NCBI GenBank assembly: GCA_000421085.1
Contig: ATWE01000005.1
Coordinates: forward strand, 1-64,000
Origin: Ensifer sp. USDA 6670
GTDB lineage: Bacteria > Pseudomonadota > Alphaproteobacteria > Rhizobiales > Rhizobiaceae
DNA length: 64,000 bases
Reading direction: 5' to 3'
The position numbers and the translations under genes are program-made. Each line of letters starts with the position of its first letter. Positions within the stretch are counted from its first letter, which is position 1. This document shows positions 19,021 through 27,178 of the stretch, piece by piece. The notes beneath the pieces were generated by a model. The model was given only the letters and a program-made list of their open reading frames with translations. It did not search any database and was not told the origin of the DNA.

Positions 19021-19538
19021 CGATTCCTCTCAAATTCCGTCCGCTTGAGCTCCATCAGGAGGGTTCGACCGGACTCGTCTATCCATTCGCCAAAAGGTAT
19101 GAAACCGGCCTTCGCATAGGCTCGGACGGCGCGGCGGTTGCCGGCGTCAGGGTCGATGACGATGCGCGCGGCGCCGCTTTCGAACAGTCTTGCGGCAAAG
19201 GCTCTGAGCACCATGGCGGCGACGCCTTTGCCTGTCATTTCGGGCGGGCCGATGAAGATGTCGACGCCGGGCGTATCGCCCGACAGGTCCTTGGCCCAGG
19301 GCTCCTCGTCATATTCCGACGGGACCCAGGACTGGATATAGCCGGCCGGCTCCCCCTTCACACGAAAGACGAACCCGTCGACCTCACCCTTCGCACAACC
19401 GTCCCGTATCAGATCGAGTTCCACATCGGGATCGCCCCACCACTGCCGGACATGCGGCTCGGAAAGCCAGGCGAGGAGCATCGGCAGGTGGCCCTCGGCC
19501 ACCGGCTCGAAGCTGACCTCTGCCGGCTCATTCGGCAT
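19017..19538 (-). CDS. GNAT acetyltransferase, AAC(6')-like, between hslV and hslU
   Basis: This predicted acyl-CoA N-acetyltransferase has 173 residues and belongs to the Acetyltransf_8/AAC(6')-like branch. Motifs include [20 protein letters not shown] near the start, the acetyl-CoA loop segment [18 protein letters not shown] and the late [11 protein letters not shown]. The true substrate is unknown; resistance to aminoglycosides should not be assumed. Its start overlaps the end of hslV by 11 bases, and its stop overlaps the hslU start by 4. The start at 19538 (MPNEPAE) is chosen because the upstream extension is only hslV read in another frame. Confidence 0.85.
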   Translation of the reverse strand: MPNEPAEVSFEPVAEGHLPMLLAWLSEPHVRQWWGDPDVELDLIRDGCAKGEVDGFVFRVKGEPAGYIQSWVPSEYDEEPWAKDLSGDTPGVDIFIGPPEMTGKGVAAMVLRAFAARLFESGAARIVIDPDAGNRRAVRAYAKAGFIPFGEWIDESGRTLLMELKRTEFERNR

Positions 19539-20085
19539 CCAGCGTCTCCACGACCACGTTGTGGTTGGTGTAGACGCAGATGTCGCCGGCGATTTCCAGT
19601 GCGCGGCGGGCGATCTCCTCGGCCGACTTGTCGCTGTCCATGAGCGCCCGCGCCGCGGCAAAGGCATAGTTGCCGCCCGAGCCGATGGCGATCGTCCCGT
19701 GCTCGGGCTCGAGAACGTCGCCGTTGCCGGTAATCGCCAGCGTTACCGTCCGGTCGGCAACCAGCATCATCGCCTCGAGATTGCGCAGGTACTTGTTGGT
19801 ACGCCAGTCCTTGGCGAGCTCCACGGCCGCGCGCATCAGCTGGTCGGGATATTGCTCGAGCTTCGCCTCCAGCCTTTCCAGAAGCGTGAAGGCGTCCGCT
19901 GTCGCCCCGGCGAAGCCTGCAATCACGTCGCCCTTCGACAGGCGGCGGACCTTGCGGGCATTGCCCTTCATAACCGTCTGGCCGAGGCTCACCTGGCCGT
20001 CGCCCGCCATTACCACCTTGCCGCCCTTGCGCACCGTGATGATGGTGGTCGCATGCATCGTTCCGTAGGGATTGTGTTCGCTCAT
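19528..20085 (-). CDS. hslV: ATP-dependent protease peptidase subunit HslV
   Basis: HslV (ClpQ) is the N-terminal-threonine peptidase that forms double hexamers with HslU. It has 185 residues. The core starts [10 protein letters not shown] and continues [21 protein letters not shown], with [16 protein letters not shown] following. By alignment with other HslV proteins the catalytic threonine is Thr13, so about 12 residues must be removed; most HslV proteins lose only Met. The ATG at 20085 has AAGG 7 bases upstream, which supports this start over M10. The reading frame stays open far upstream, across hisB, but without protein-like sequence. Confidence 0.95.
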   Translation of the reverse strand: MSEHNPYGTMHATTIITVRKGGKVVMAGDGQVSLGQTVMKGNARKVRRLSKGDVIAGFAGATADAFTLLERLEAKLEQYPDQLMRAAVELAKDWRTNKYLRNLEAMMLVADRTVTLAITGNGDVLEPEHGTIAIGSGGNYAFAAARALMDSDKSAEEIARRALEIAGDICVYTNHNVVVETLDAE

Positions 20086-20406
20086 GAAAATACCTTTGGG
20101 CCCGGGAAGCCGGGGGGATGCGGCTCGCAATGAGCCTGGTTGCTTGAGGCCTATGTAAGTCGCAGCCGCGCGATTGCAAATGTGCGAACTCGCGTCCAAG
20201 CGCCTTTCGTTTTCACGTCGCCGCGGCGGAGCGAATCTCCGTCGCAGTTCTGGATATTTCATGCCTCCCCTGATAAGGAGCGGCTCTGTGACGGAATGCG
20301 AAGAGAAAAGGCGGTATTTCGCTCCTCTCCGCGATGCCCGAAAACGATGTTGCTCCGATAGCCCGGCTGGCCCAAAGTCATCGGAGAGTGCAGACAGGAG
20401 AGCCTG
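20086..20406. other. divergent intergenic region, hslV and hisB
   Basis: This 321-base gap separates two divergent operons and holds no convincing gene. On the minus strand a possible hslV promoter has TTGCAA (20179-20174), a 16-base spacer and TACATA (20157-20152). I could not match it clearly to the heat-shock consensus CTTGAA with CCATNT. No clear hisB promoter is visible by eye. Confidence 0.5.
20152..20179 (-). promoter_or_regulatory. candidate hslV promoter
   Basis: TTGCAA, 16 bases, TACATA on the minus strand, about 65 bases before the hslV ATG. Spacing and position are plausible for a vegetative or heat-shock sigma factor, but both boxes deviate from consensus. Confidence 0.35.
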
Positions 20407-21015
20407 ATGGCAGACGTGACGCCGAGCCGCACCGGTCAAGTTTCGCGAAAGACGAATGAAACCGCCATATCCGTCTCGGTCAATGTCGACGGAACGGGCG
20501 TATCGCAGATCGCGACCGGCGTCGGTTTCTTCGACCATATGCTGGACCAGCTCTCGCGCCATTCGCTGATCGACATGGAGATCAAGGCGGAGGGCGACCT
20601 CCATGTCGATGATCACCACACCGTCGAGGACACCGGCATCGCCATCGGCCAGGCGCTGGCCAAGGCGCTCGGCGATCGCCGCGGCATCACCCGCTATGCC
20701 TCGATCGACCTCGCCATGGACGAGACCATGACGCGCGCAGCCGTCGACGTGTCCGGCCGGCCCTTCCTCGTCTGGAACGTGACTTTCACGTCGCCGAAGA
20801 TCGGCACCTTCGACACCGAGCTCGTGCGCGAATTCTTCCAGGCGCTCGCCCAGCATGCCGGCATCACGCTGCATGTGCAGAACATCTACGGCGCCAACAA
20901 CCATCATGTCGCCGAGACCTGCTTCAAGTCCGTCGCCCGCGTGCTCCGCACGGCAACCGAAATCGATCCGCGCCAGGCGGGACGCGTCCCCTCGACCAAG
21001 GGGACGCTCGCCTGA
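20407..21015 (+). CDS. hisB: imidazoleglycerol-phosphate dehydratase
   Basis: This enzyme catalyses the sixth step of histidine synthesis, dehydrating imidazoleglycerol phosphate to imidazoleacetol phosphate. It is the monofunctional form, 202 residues. Metal-binding motifs are [25 protein letters not shown] and, late in the protein, [15 protein letters not shown]. It opens a plus-strand cluster hisB-DUF2628-hisH-hisA-hisF-hisE-coaA. The ATG follows GGAGAGCCTG, a suitable Shine-Dalgarno. Confidence 0.96.
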   Translation: MADVTPSRTGQVSRKTNETAISVSVNVDGTGVSQIATGVGFFDHMLDQLSRHSLIDMEIKAEGDLHVDDHHTVEDTGIAIGQALAKALGDRRGITRYASIDLAMDETMTRAAVDVSGRPFLVWNVTFTSPKIGTFDTELVREFFQALAQHAGITLHVQNIYGANNHHVAETCFKSVARVLRTATEIDPRQAGRVPSTKGTLA

Positions 21016-21041
21016 GCCGGCCAATATCTGGTTTAAAAACC

Positions 21042-21518
21042 ATGGCCTCCTATATGATCATGACCCCGCCCGGCGCACCGGCCGACGACGAAAGGGCGCG
21101 GTTCATCGCCGACGGATTCTCCTGGGGCGCCTTCTTCTTCCCCGGTCCGTGGCTCATCGTCAAACGCGCGTGGCTCATCGGAATCTTCGTTTCCGTTCTG
21201 CAGTTCCTGTTGCTTCTTGCGGCAACCATGCCGGGCGGCTTCAGCGCAGCGCTGCTGATCCATCTGGCGCTCGGTCTCATCGTGTCGCTCGAAGGGCCGC
21301 TTCTCATCGCCAGCAAGCTCTCCGCACGCGAATGGACGCTTCGTTCGGTCGTTCCGGCGCGCGATCTCGAGACGGCCGAAGAAATCTATTACTCGAATGC
21401 CGAGCCATCCGCCCAGGAAGGACATGCAACTCCCATGCCGTCGCCCGACCGGTCCTCCACGGGACGGCCGGGCGCCGCCGCCGGGCTCGGCTTCTTTGAA
21501 TCCTATGGAGAGCGCTGA
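21042..21518 (+). CDS. DUF2628 family membrane protein
   Basis: This small protein of 158 residues has unknown function. It begins [12 protein letters not shown]. Two or three hydrophobic stretches lie at about residues 25-40, 44-65 and 68-90, so it is probably an inner-membrane protein with a cytoplasmic C-terminal tail. The pattern [18 protein letters not shown] identifies DUF2628. It sits inside the histidine operon, 26 bases after hisB, and its stop overlaps the hisH ATG by one base (TGATG). That position is common in rhizobia, but I know of no demonstrated link to histidine synthesis. Confidence 0.8.
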   Translation: MASYMIMTPPGAPADDERARFIADGFSWGAFFFPGPWLIVKRAWLIGIFVSVLQFLLLLAATMPGGFSAALLIHLALGLIVSLEGPLLIASKLSAREWTLRSVVPARDLETAEEIYYSNAEPSAQEGHATPMPSPDRSSTGRPGAAAGLGFFESYGER

Positions 21519-22168
21519 TGCGGGTCGCCATCATTGACTACGGATCGGGCAATCTGCGCTCGGCCACCAAGGCCTTCGAGCGCGCTGCCCGCGAGGCCGG
21601 CATCGCAGCCGAAATCGATCTCACCGACAGGCCGGAACGGGTGGCCGCGGCCGATCGCATCGTCCTGCCGGGCGTCGGCGCCTATGCCGATTGCCGCCGC
21701 GGCCTCGCCGCCGTGGAGGGCATGGAGGAAGCGCTGACGGAGGCGGTCGAGAAGGCCGGCCGCCCCTTCTTCGGCATCTGCGTCGGCATGCAGCTCATGT
21801 CGTCCCGTGGACTCGAAAAGACGGTGACGAAGGGTTTCGGCTGGATCGCCGGCGATGTCGTCGAGATGACGCCCGAGGACCCCTCGCTCAAGATTCCCCA
21901 GATCGGCTGGAACACGCTCGATCTCAAGCGCCCGCACGCGCTCTTCGACGGCGTTCCGACCGGCGAGAACGGTCTGCACGCCTATTTCGTCCATTCCTAC
22001 CACCTCGCGGCGGGGCGTGCCGAAGACGTGGTGGCCGAGACGGGCTATGGCGGCCCGGTGACGGCCTTCGTTGCACGCGACAACAAGGCGGGCTCGCAGT
22101 TCCATCCGGAAAAGAGCCAGGCGCTCGGCCTCGCCCTCATTTCGAATTTCCTGCGCTGGAAGCCCTGA
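21518..22168 (+). CDS. hisH: imidazole glycerol phosphate synthase, glutaminase subunit
   Basis: HisH releases ammonia from glutamine and channels it to HisF. The 216-residue protein has the class-I amidotransferase triad: Cys in [12 protein letters not shown] near residue 88, and the His and Glu of QFHPEKSQ near the end. The early [11 protein letters not shown] motif is conserved. Its start is coupled to DUF2628 by TGATG. Confidence 0.96.
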   Translation: MRVAIIDYGSGNLRSATKAFERAAREAGIAAEIDLTDRPERVAAADRIVLPGVGAYADCRRGLAAVEGMEEALTEAVEKAGRPFFGICVGMQLMSSRGLEKTVTKGFGWIAGDVVEMTPEDPSLKIPQIGWNTLDLKRPHALFDGVPTGENGLHAYFVHSYHLAAGRAEDVVAETGYGGPVTAFVARDNKAGSQFHPEKSQALGLALISNFLRWKP

Positions 22169-22200
22169 GGCTGCGGCGTCATTTCTGATCGGACGAACAA

Positions 22201-22947
22201 ATGATCCTCTTCCCCGCGATCGACCTCAAGGACGGGCAATGCGTGCGCCTGAAGCTCGGCGACATGGAGCAGGCGACGGTCTATAATCCCGACCCGGCCG
22301 CCCAGGCCCGCGCCTTCGAGGAGCAGGGTTTCGAATGGCTGCACGTGGTCGACCTGAACGGCGCCTTTGCCGGGGAGACGGTCAACGGCGCGGCGGTCGA
22401 CGCCATCCTCAGGGCGACGAACAACCCGGTGCAGCTCGGCGGCGGTATCCGCACGCTGGAGCACATCGAGAATTGGCTTGCGCGCGGGTTGAAGCGCGTC
22501 ATCCTCGGTACCGTCGCGGTACGCGATCCGGCCCTGGTGATAGAAGCCTGCCGCAAGTTCCCGGGACGGGTCGCCGTCGGCATCGATGCGAAGGGCGGCA
22601 AGGTCGCCGTAGAGGGCTGGGCGGAAGCCTCCGAGCTCGGCGTGGTCGAGCTTGCCAGGAAGTTCGAGGGCGCGGGCGTCGCGGCGATCATCTATACGGA
22701 TATCGACCGCGACGGCATCCTGACCGGCATCAACTGGGCCTCGACGCTCGAACTCGCGGATGCGGTTTCGATCCCGGTCATCGCCTCGGGCGGCCTCGCC
22801 TCGATGGACGACATCCGCCGCATGACCGAACCGGATGCGCAAAAGCTCGAAGGCGCGATCTCCGGCCGGGCGCTCTATGACGGGCGGATCGATCCGAAGG
22901 AAGCCCTGGATCTGATCCGCGAAGCAAGAAAGGGGAAGATGCTATGA
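22201..22947 (+). CDS. hisA: phosphoribosylformimino-5-aminoimidazole carboxamide ribotide isomerase
   Basis: HisA catalyses the Amadori rearrangement of ProFAR to PRFAR in histidine synthesis. It is a 248-residue (beta-alpha)8 barrel. The catalytic aspartates are Asp8 in [11 protein letters not shown] and the one in [10 protein letters not shown]. The phosphate-binding motifs GGGIR and [10 protein letters not shown] are present. Its stop overlaps the hisF start (ATGA). Confidence 0.96.
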   Translation: MILFPAIDLKDGQCVRLKLGDMEQATVYNPDPAAQARAFEEQGFEWLHVVDLNGAFAGETVNGAAVDAILRATNNPVQLGGGIRTLEHIENWLARGLKRVILGTVAVRDPALVIEACRKFPGRVAVGIDAKGGKVAVEGWAEASELGVVELARKFEGAGVAAIIYTDIDRDGILTGINWASTLELADAVSIPVIASGGLASMDDIRRMTEPDAQKLEGAISGRALYDGRIDPKEALDLIREARKGKML

Positions 22948-23720
22948 CCCTGAAAGCCCGTGTAATTCCCTGCCTCGACGTGAAGGACGGCCGCGTCGTC
23001 AAGGGCGTGAACTTCGTCGATCTGATCGACGCCGGGGACCCTGTGGAGGCGGCGCGCGCCTATGATGCGGCCGGGGCCGACGAGCTCTGCTTCCTCGACA
23101 TCACCGCCTCTTCCGACAATCGCGAAACGATCTTCGACGTCGTCGCCCGCACCGCGGAGCAATGCTTCATGCCGCTAACCGTCGGCGGCGGCGTGCGCCA
23201 GGTCTCCGACATCCGCAAGCTCCTGCTTGCCGGCGCCGACAAGGTGTCGATCAACACGGCGGCGGTGAAGAATCCGGAATTCGTCGCGGAAGCCGCCGAC
23301 AAGTTCGGCGACCAGTGCATCGTCGTTGCGATCGACGCCAAGAAGGTCTCGACGCAAGGCGAGACGGACCGCTGGGAAATATTCACTCATGGCGGGCGGC
23401 AGCCGACAGGCATCGACGCGATCGAATTTGCGCGGAAGGTCGTCGATCTCGGCGCCGGCGAAATCCTTCTCACCTCCATGGACCGCGACGGTACGAAGAG
23501 CGGCTACGACGTCAGCCTGACACGGTCGATCGCCGATGCGGTGCGCGCTCCCGTCATCGCCTCCGGCGGCGTCGGCACGCTCGACCACATGGTCGAGGGC
23601 ATCCGCGACGGCCATGCGACTGCCGTGCTCGCCGCCTCGATTTTCCACTTCGGCACCTACAGCATCGGCGAGGCGAAGCGCCACATGGCCGAACACGGCA
23701 TCGCCATGCGGCTCGATTGA
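22944..23720 (+). CDS. hisF: imidazole glycerol phosphate synthase, cyclase subunit
   Basis: HisF uses ammonia from HisH to close the imidazole ring, giving IGP and AICAR. It is a 258-residue barrel related to HisA. Catalytic Asp11 lies in [17 protein letters not shown], and the second aspartate in [15 protein letters not shown]. The phosphate sites GGGVRQ and [11 protein letters not shown] are present. The start is coupled to hisA by ATGA. Confidence 0.97.
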   Translation: MTLKARVIPCLDVKDGRVVKGVNFVDLIDAGDPVEAARAYDAAGADELCFLDITASSDNRETIFDVVARTAEQCFMPLTVGGGVRQVSDIRKLLLAGADKVSINTAAVKNPEFVAEAADKFGDQCIVVAIDAKKVSTQGETDRWEIFTHGGRQPTGIDAIEFARKVVDLGAGEILLTSMDRDGTKSGYDVSLTRSIADAVRAPVIASGGVGTLDHMVEGIRDGHATAVLAASIFHFGTYSIGEAKRHMAEHGIAMRLD

Positions 23721-23783
23721 GACAGTACGGTGCAGACCAGAGGGGTGAACGCGTATGCCGCACAAGACCCAAGGGATCCGACA

Positions 23784-24107
23784 ATGACCGACTTCACCCT
23801 CTCCGACCTGGAAAAGATCGTGGCGACTCGCGCCCGGGCGGCGCCGGAGGAGTCCTGGACCGCCAAGCTGGTGGCGGCCGGGCAGGCGAAGGCTGCCAAG
23901 AAGCTCGGCGAAGAGGCCGTGGAAACGGTCATCGCCGCCATCGGCGAGGACCGGAAGAATCTGGTCGATGAGAGTGCCGATCTCCTCTATCATCTTATGG
24001 TCGTATTGAATATCGCCGCCGTCCCGTTGCAGGATGTGATGAGCGAACTGGCCAGGCGGACGAGCCAATCCGGCCTGCAGGAAAAGGCGAACCGGCAGAA
24101 TCCATGA
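23784..24107 (+). CDS. hisE: phosphoribosyl-ATP pyrophosphatase
   Basis: HisE hydrolyses phosphoribosyl-ATP to phosphoribosyl-AMP, the second step of histidine synthesis. It is the stand-alone form, 107 residues, of the all-alpha MazG-like fold. The metal-binding helix pattern [14 protein letters not shown], followed by [11 protein letters not shown], is intact. The ATG at 23784 is favoured over an in-frame upstream start at 23730 because AGGGA lies at the right distance and the family starts here. Its stop overlaps the coaA start (ATGA). hisI is not in this cluster. Confidence 0.94.
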   Translation: MTDFTLSDLEKIVATRARAAPEESWTAKLVAAGQAKAAKKLGEEAVETVIAAIGEDRKNLVDESADLLYHLMVVLNIAAVPLQDVMSELARRTSQSGLQEKANRQNP

Positions 24108-25099
24108 GCATCGCCGCGAAAGACATCGAACCGGCCGACATTCCGGGCAATCTCCAGGGGGGCGAATATTCGCCCTATCACGTCTTCTCCGCGGAGGAAT
24201 GGTCGCGCTTTCGCGCCGACACGCCGCTGACGCTGACAGCCGACGAAGTGCAGCGCCTGCGCTCGCTCAACGATCCGGTCGATCTCGACGAGGTGCGACG
24301 GATCTATCTCTCGCTCTCACGGCTTCTCTCGGCCCATGTGGAGGCGTCGCAGATTCTCTTCAGGCAGCGCACGCGCTTCCTCAGCATGTCGAACGAGACG
24401 AAGACGCCTTTCGTCATCGGCGTCGCCGGCTCGGTCGCCGTCGGCAAGTCGACGACCGCGCGCATCCTTGCCGAGCTTCTGGCGCGCTGGCCCTCGAGCC
24501 CGAAGGTCGACCTCGTCACCACCGACGGCTTTCTTTATCCGAATGCGGTTCTCCAGCGGGAAAACCTGATGGACCGCAAGGGTTTTCCCGAGAGCTACGA
24601 TATCGGTGCGCTGCTCCGATTCCTCTCGGCGATCAAGGCGGGCCGGCCGAACGTCAAGGCTCCGACCTATTCGCACCTGACCTATGACGTGATCCCCGAC
24701 CAGTTCCAGGTGATCGACCGGCCGGACATCCTGATTTTCGAGGGGATAAACGTGCTGCAGTCGCGCGATCTGCCGGCCGACGGCAAGATCGTGCCGATGG
24801 TCTCCGATTTCTTCGACTTTTCGATCTATATCGATGCCGAAGAGAGCCTGATCCACAGCTGGTACGTGAACCGCTTCATGCGGTTGCGCGAAACCGCGTT
24901 CCAGAACCCGCAGTCCTTCTTCCATCGCTATGCGACGATCAGCGAGGATGCGGCGCGCGCGATCGCCGAGGGCCTCTGGCACAATATCAACCTGAAGAAC
25001 CTGTATCAGAACATTCTGCCGACGCGGCCGCGCGCCGATCTCATCCTGCAGAAGGGTCCCAACCACCTGACGCAGACGGTGGCACTCAGGAAGCTTTGA
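24104..25099 (+). CDS. coaA: type I pantothenate kinase
   Basis: CoaA phosphorylates pantothenate, the first committed step of coenzyme A synthesis. It has 331 residues. The P-loop GSVAVGKS is at 109-116, and [15 protein letters not shown] follows. The [13 protein letters not shown] segment and the C-terminal NQNIL-type tail mark the bacterial type I enzyme, which is feedback-inhibited by CoA. The ATGA overlap with hisE places it in the his transcript. A strong hairpin follows the gene. Confidence 0.95.
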   Translation: MSIAAKDIEPADIPGNLQGGEYSPYHVFSAEEWSRFRADTPLTLTADEVQRLRSLNDPVDLDEVRRIYLSLSRLLSAHVEASQILFRQRTRFLSMSNETKTPFVIGVAGSVAVGKSTTARILAELLARWPSSPKVDLVTTDGFLYPNAVLQRENLMDRKGFPESYDIGALLRFLSAIKAGRPNVKAPTYSHLTYDVIPDQFQVIDRPDILIFEGINVLQSRDLPADGKIVPMVSDFFDFSIYIDAEESLIHSWYVNRFMRLRETAFQNPQSFFHRYATISEDAARAIAEGLWHNINLKNLYQNILPTRPRADLILQKGPNHLTQTVALRKL

Positions 25100-25128
25100 G
25101 CGAGTTGATCATCTTTTGATAAGACCCC

Positions 25129-25160
25129 TCCCCAACCCCTCCCCACAAGGGGAGGGGCTC
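25129..25160. repeat. G/C-rich hairpin repeat after coaA
   Basis: CCCCTCCCC (25136-25144) and GGGGAGGGG (25149-25157) form a 9-base-pair stem with an ACAA loop. No T-run follows on either strand, so it is a poor rho-independent terminator. It resembles dispersed CCCTCCCC hairpin elements of many proteobacteria. Confidence 0.5.
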
Positions 25161-25241
25161 GGTGCTTGCGGTTCCGTCTGCAACTCTGCAAACCTGAGAC
25201 TGCCGCGAGGGTCAGCGGTGGCGGAGAGGGCGCGGCGGACC

Positions 25242-25853
25242 TCAGGGATTGACCCGCCGCAGCGTCAGATTGAGCCGACCGCCGCTCCGCAGGAGCGTCG
25301 ACGTGTTCGGATAGATGCGGTCGACGCCGTGGAAGGCCAGGCGTCCTTCGCCGCCGAGCACGACGACATCGCCGCTTTCGAGCCTGAACGACACGGTCTG
25401 TCCGCCGCGTGTGCGGCCGCCGACGCGAAAGAGGCAGTCGTCGCCGAGCGAGATCGAAACGACGGCAGTCTCGAGATCGCGCTCGTCCCGGTCCTGGTGA
25501 AGCCCCATGCGCGCCTCTGCCGAGTAGAAATTCACCAGGCAGGCCTCGGGGGACTTGTCGCTTCCGGCCACGGCGTTCCAGATATCCTGCAGCATGCCTG
25601 GAATCGGCGGCCACGGCTTGCCGGTGACCGGATGCGTCGCCTGGTAGCGGTAGCCGCGCTCGCGGTCGGTGACCCAGCCGAGCGCGCCGCAATTGGTCAT
25701 GCGCACGGACATGGGTTTACCGGTCTTCGGCATCGCGGGCGCGAAGAGCGGCGCCTCCGCCACGACGGCGCGGACCGCCTGGACCAGTTCCTCCTGGCGC
25801 GAACGGTCGAGGAAACCGGGAATGTGTCTCACCCCTTTCGGCAGCACAAGCAT
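25242..25853 (-). CDS. alkB: alpha-ketoglutarate-dependent DNA dioxygenase AlkB
   Basis: AlkB removes methyl groups from 1-methyladenine and 3-methylcytosine by oxidation, using Fe(II) and 2-oxoglutarate. The protein has about 203 residues. Iron ligands are His and Asp in GLHQDRDE and His in RLAFHGVDRIY. The 2-oxoglutarate arginine lies in RLNLTLRRVNP at the C-terminus. The TNCGALGWVTD and YRYQATHPVTGKPWP blocks are typical. ATG at 25853 has CAGGA at good spacing; ATG at 25862 and one at 25934 are in frame upstream. It converges with coaA. I saw no Ada-type control site. Confidence 0.9.
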   Translation of the reverse strand: MLVLPKGVRHIPGFLDRSRQEELVQAVRAVVAEAPLFAPAMPKTGKPMSVRMTNCGALGWVTDRERGYRYQATHPVTGKPWPPIPGMLQDIWNAVAGSDKSPEACLVNFYSAEARMGLHQDRDERDLETAVVSISLGDDCLFRVGGRTRGGQTVSFRLESGDVVVLGGEGRLAFHGVDRIYPNTSTLLRSGGRLNLTLRRVNP

Positions 25854-25966
25854 TGGCGGCATCCTGTCATGCAGTATCGATCGAATCCTCCCGTCAGCAG
25901 ATCCGGCGGGAGATGACAGGAACATAGCGCTCACCGGGTCCAGGATCGACCCGAAACGGTCTTCGT

Positions 25967-26440
25967 TCAGCCGGCATCCAGATCCGGGATGCGCAGCACC
26001 TGCCCCGGATAGATCTTGTCGGGATGGGTGAGCATGGGCTTGTTGGCTTCGAAGATCGCAGTGTGCTTGGCGCCCTTGCCCTTGCCGTAATGCGCCTCGG
26101 CGATCTTCCAGAGATTGTCGCCCTTCTTCACGGTGTAGAAGACCGGGGCCTTCGCGTCGGCCGGCGCGGCGGCGCCGTCGGCAACCTTGAGCTCGGATGC
26201 CTCGACCTTGGATATGCCGAGCGTATTGCCGACCGCCACGACCGCCTTCTCGAAGGTGGACTGGTCCCGTACGACACCCTTCAGTACGACCTTGTCATCC
26301 ACGACGTCGACCTTGACGTCGTTCGTGCCGAGATCATGGGAAGCGAGCTCCTTTTCGACGCTCGCCGCATCCGGCGGCGTGTCGTCGCCGCCAATCCCGA
26401 GCTTCTTTCCCGCATTCTTGATGAAACTGAACAAACCCAT
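25967..26440 (-). CDS. BON and LysM domain protein (YgaU/Kbp-like)
   Basis: This 157-residue protein has a short N-terminal helix, a BON domain at about residues 25-85 and a LysM domain at about residues 103-152 (FYTVKKGDNLWKIAEAHYG). The same order is found in E. coli YgaU/Kbp, a cytoplasmic potassium-binding protein of 149 residues. No signal peptide is visible, which also fits Kbp. The ATG at 26440 has a perfect GAGGAGG Shine-Dalgarno. An in-frame start at 26515 would run into repeat sequence and is rejected. Potassium sensing is inferred from domain order only. Confidence 0.82.
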   Translation of the reverse strand: MGLFSFIKNAGKKLGIGGDDTPPDAASVEKELASHDLGTNDVKVDVVDDKVVLKGVVRDQSTFEKAVVAVGNTLGISKVEASELKVADGAAAPADAKAPVFYTVKKGDNLWKIAEAHYGKGKGAKHTAIFEANKPMLTHPDKIYPGQVLRIPDLDAG

Positions 26441-26463
26441 GATTGCCTCCTCTTGCGCAGCTG

Positions 26464-26505
26464 GAGCACGTCCGGGAGAAGTGTAACGGTTCCGTCCGGA
26501 AGTGC
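26464..26505. repeat. hairpin repeat family A, copy 3
   Basis: GGAGCACGTCCGGGAGAAGT at the left and TTCCGTCCGGAAGTGCG at the right follow the plan of 16411-16458. It lies directly upstream of the BON-LysM gene, within its 5' untranslated region or promoter. Confidence 0.45.
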
Positions 26506-26521
26506 GTCCTTTCAAAGGTTA

Positions 26522-26575
26522 GAGCGTGCGCATGTCGTCTTCCCAAAACCGCTGCACACTTTCAGGCGACATGCG
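26522..26575. repeat. rhizobial palindrome with CATGTCG/CGACATG arms
   Basis: CATGTCG (26531-26537) and CGACATG (26567-26573) flank a centre containing AAAACCGCTGCACACTTT. I recognise this as a repeat common in rhizobial intergenic regions. It directly follows family A copy 3, so two repeat families are stacked between arfB and the BON-LysM gene. Confidence 0.6.
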
Positions 26576-26640
26576 TCAGGCGATAAGAGAGGGCGATTGC
26601 AGGAAAAAGACAAGGGGAGCGAACACAACTTTCGCGCGCT

Positions 26641-27075
26641 TCAGTCGCCGGCGGGGCGGCCGCGCAGCTTCTTGACTTCGGAACGGCCGGATTTTTCCTT
26701 CAGCCGGCGCTCGATCGAACCGCGCGTCGGCTTCGTCTTCCGGCGCGGCGGGGGCGGCGGTTCCGCCGCCTTCAGGATCAGTTCCTTCAGCCGCTCGCGG
26801 GCGTCCTCGCGGTTGCGTTCCTGACTGCGGAAGCGATTGGCTTCGATCATCAGGACGCCCTCCTTCGAGGCGCGTCGTCCGGCGAGCTTCAAGGCATTGC
26901 CCTTGACGCGCTCCGGCAGGGAGGGCGAAGCCTGCACGTCGAAGAAAAGCTGGACGGCCGTCGAGACCTTGTTGACGTTCTGCCCGCCCGGGCCTCCGGC
27001 CAGCACGAATTGTTCCGTGAGCTCCCATCCGGCGATCACGATGTTTTCGTTGATGTAAAGCGGTTCGCTTGCCAT
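26641..27075 (-). CDS. arfB: alternative ribosome-rescue factor ArfB
   Basis: ArfB (YaeJ) is a peptidyl-tRNA hydrolase that frees stalled ribosomes lacking a stop codon. It has 144 residues. The catalytic GGQ loop is in VLAGGPGGQNVNKVSTAV, near residues 27-31. The C-terminal tail is rich in lysine and arginine (ERRLKEKSGRSEVKKLRGRPAGD) and would enter the mRNA channel. It lacks the codon-recognition domain of normal release factors. A gene of this type near pckA is usual in rhizobia. Confidence 0.92.
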   Translation of the reverse strand: MASEPLYINENIVIAGWELTEQFVLAGGPGGQNVNKVSTAVQLFFDVQASPSLPERVKGNALKLAGRRASKEGVLMIEANRFRSQERNREDARERLKELILKAAEPPPPPRRKTKPTRGSIERRLKEKSGRSEVKKLRGRPAGD

Positions 27076-27126
27076 GGTTCTTCCTCGGCCGTTCTATCGC
27101 ATGCTTGAAAACCGGCCGCAAATGCA

Positions 27127-27152
27127 AAACCCGGCCGCGGGCGGCCGGGTTT
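27127..27152 (-). terminator. rho-independent terminator of pckA
   Basis: A 12-base-pair stem (AAACCCGGCCGC with GCGGCCGGGTTT) lies 27 bases after the pckA stop. On the minus strand it runs into TTTTG. It abuts the parS-like palindrome at 27148-27163. Confidence 0.85.
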
Positions 27153-27163
27153 CACGTGAATCA
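27148..27163. promoter_or_regulatory. parS-like palindrome (ParB binding-site candidate)
   Basis: GGTTTCACGTGAATCA differs at two of 16 positions from the ParB site TGTTTCACGTGAAACA. It overlaps the right arm of the pckA terminator. parS sites cluster near the chromosomal origin. Binding is not shown. Confidence 0.35.
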
Positions 27164-27178
27164 TGATAAGAGACCGGA

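Noticed and set aside
19017-19538. Aminoglycoside resistance gene
   Set aside because: The protein is only broadly AAC(6')-like, and its fixed place between hslV and hslU argues for a housekeeping role.
20086-21024. Upstream extension of hslV across the hisB gene
   Set aside because: The frame is open, but the sequence is the reverse of hisB and the HslV family starts at 20085 with a good Shine-Dalgarno.
25136-25157. Hairpin after coaA as a rho-independent terminator
   Set aside because: The stem is strong but there is no T-run on either strand; listed as a repeat instead.
25116-25916. Plus-strand frame of 266 residues opposite alkB
   Set aside because: Shadow of alkB; begins inside the hairpin repeat after coaA.
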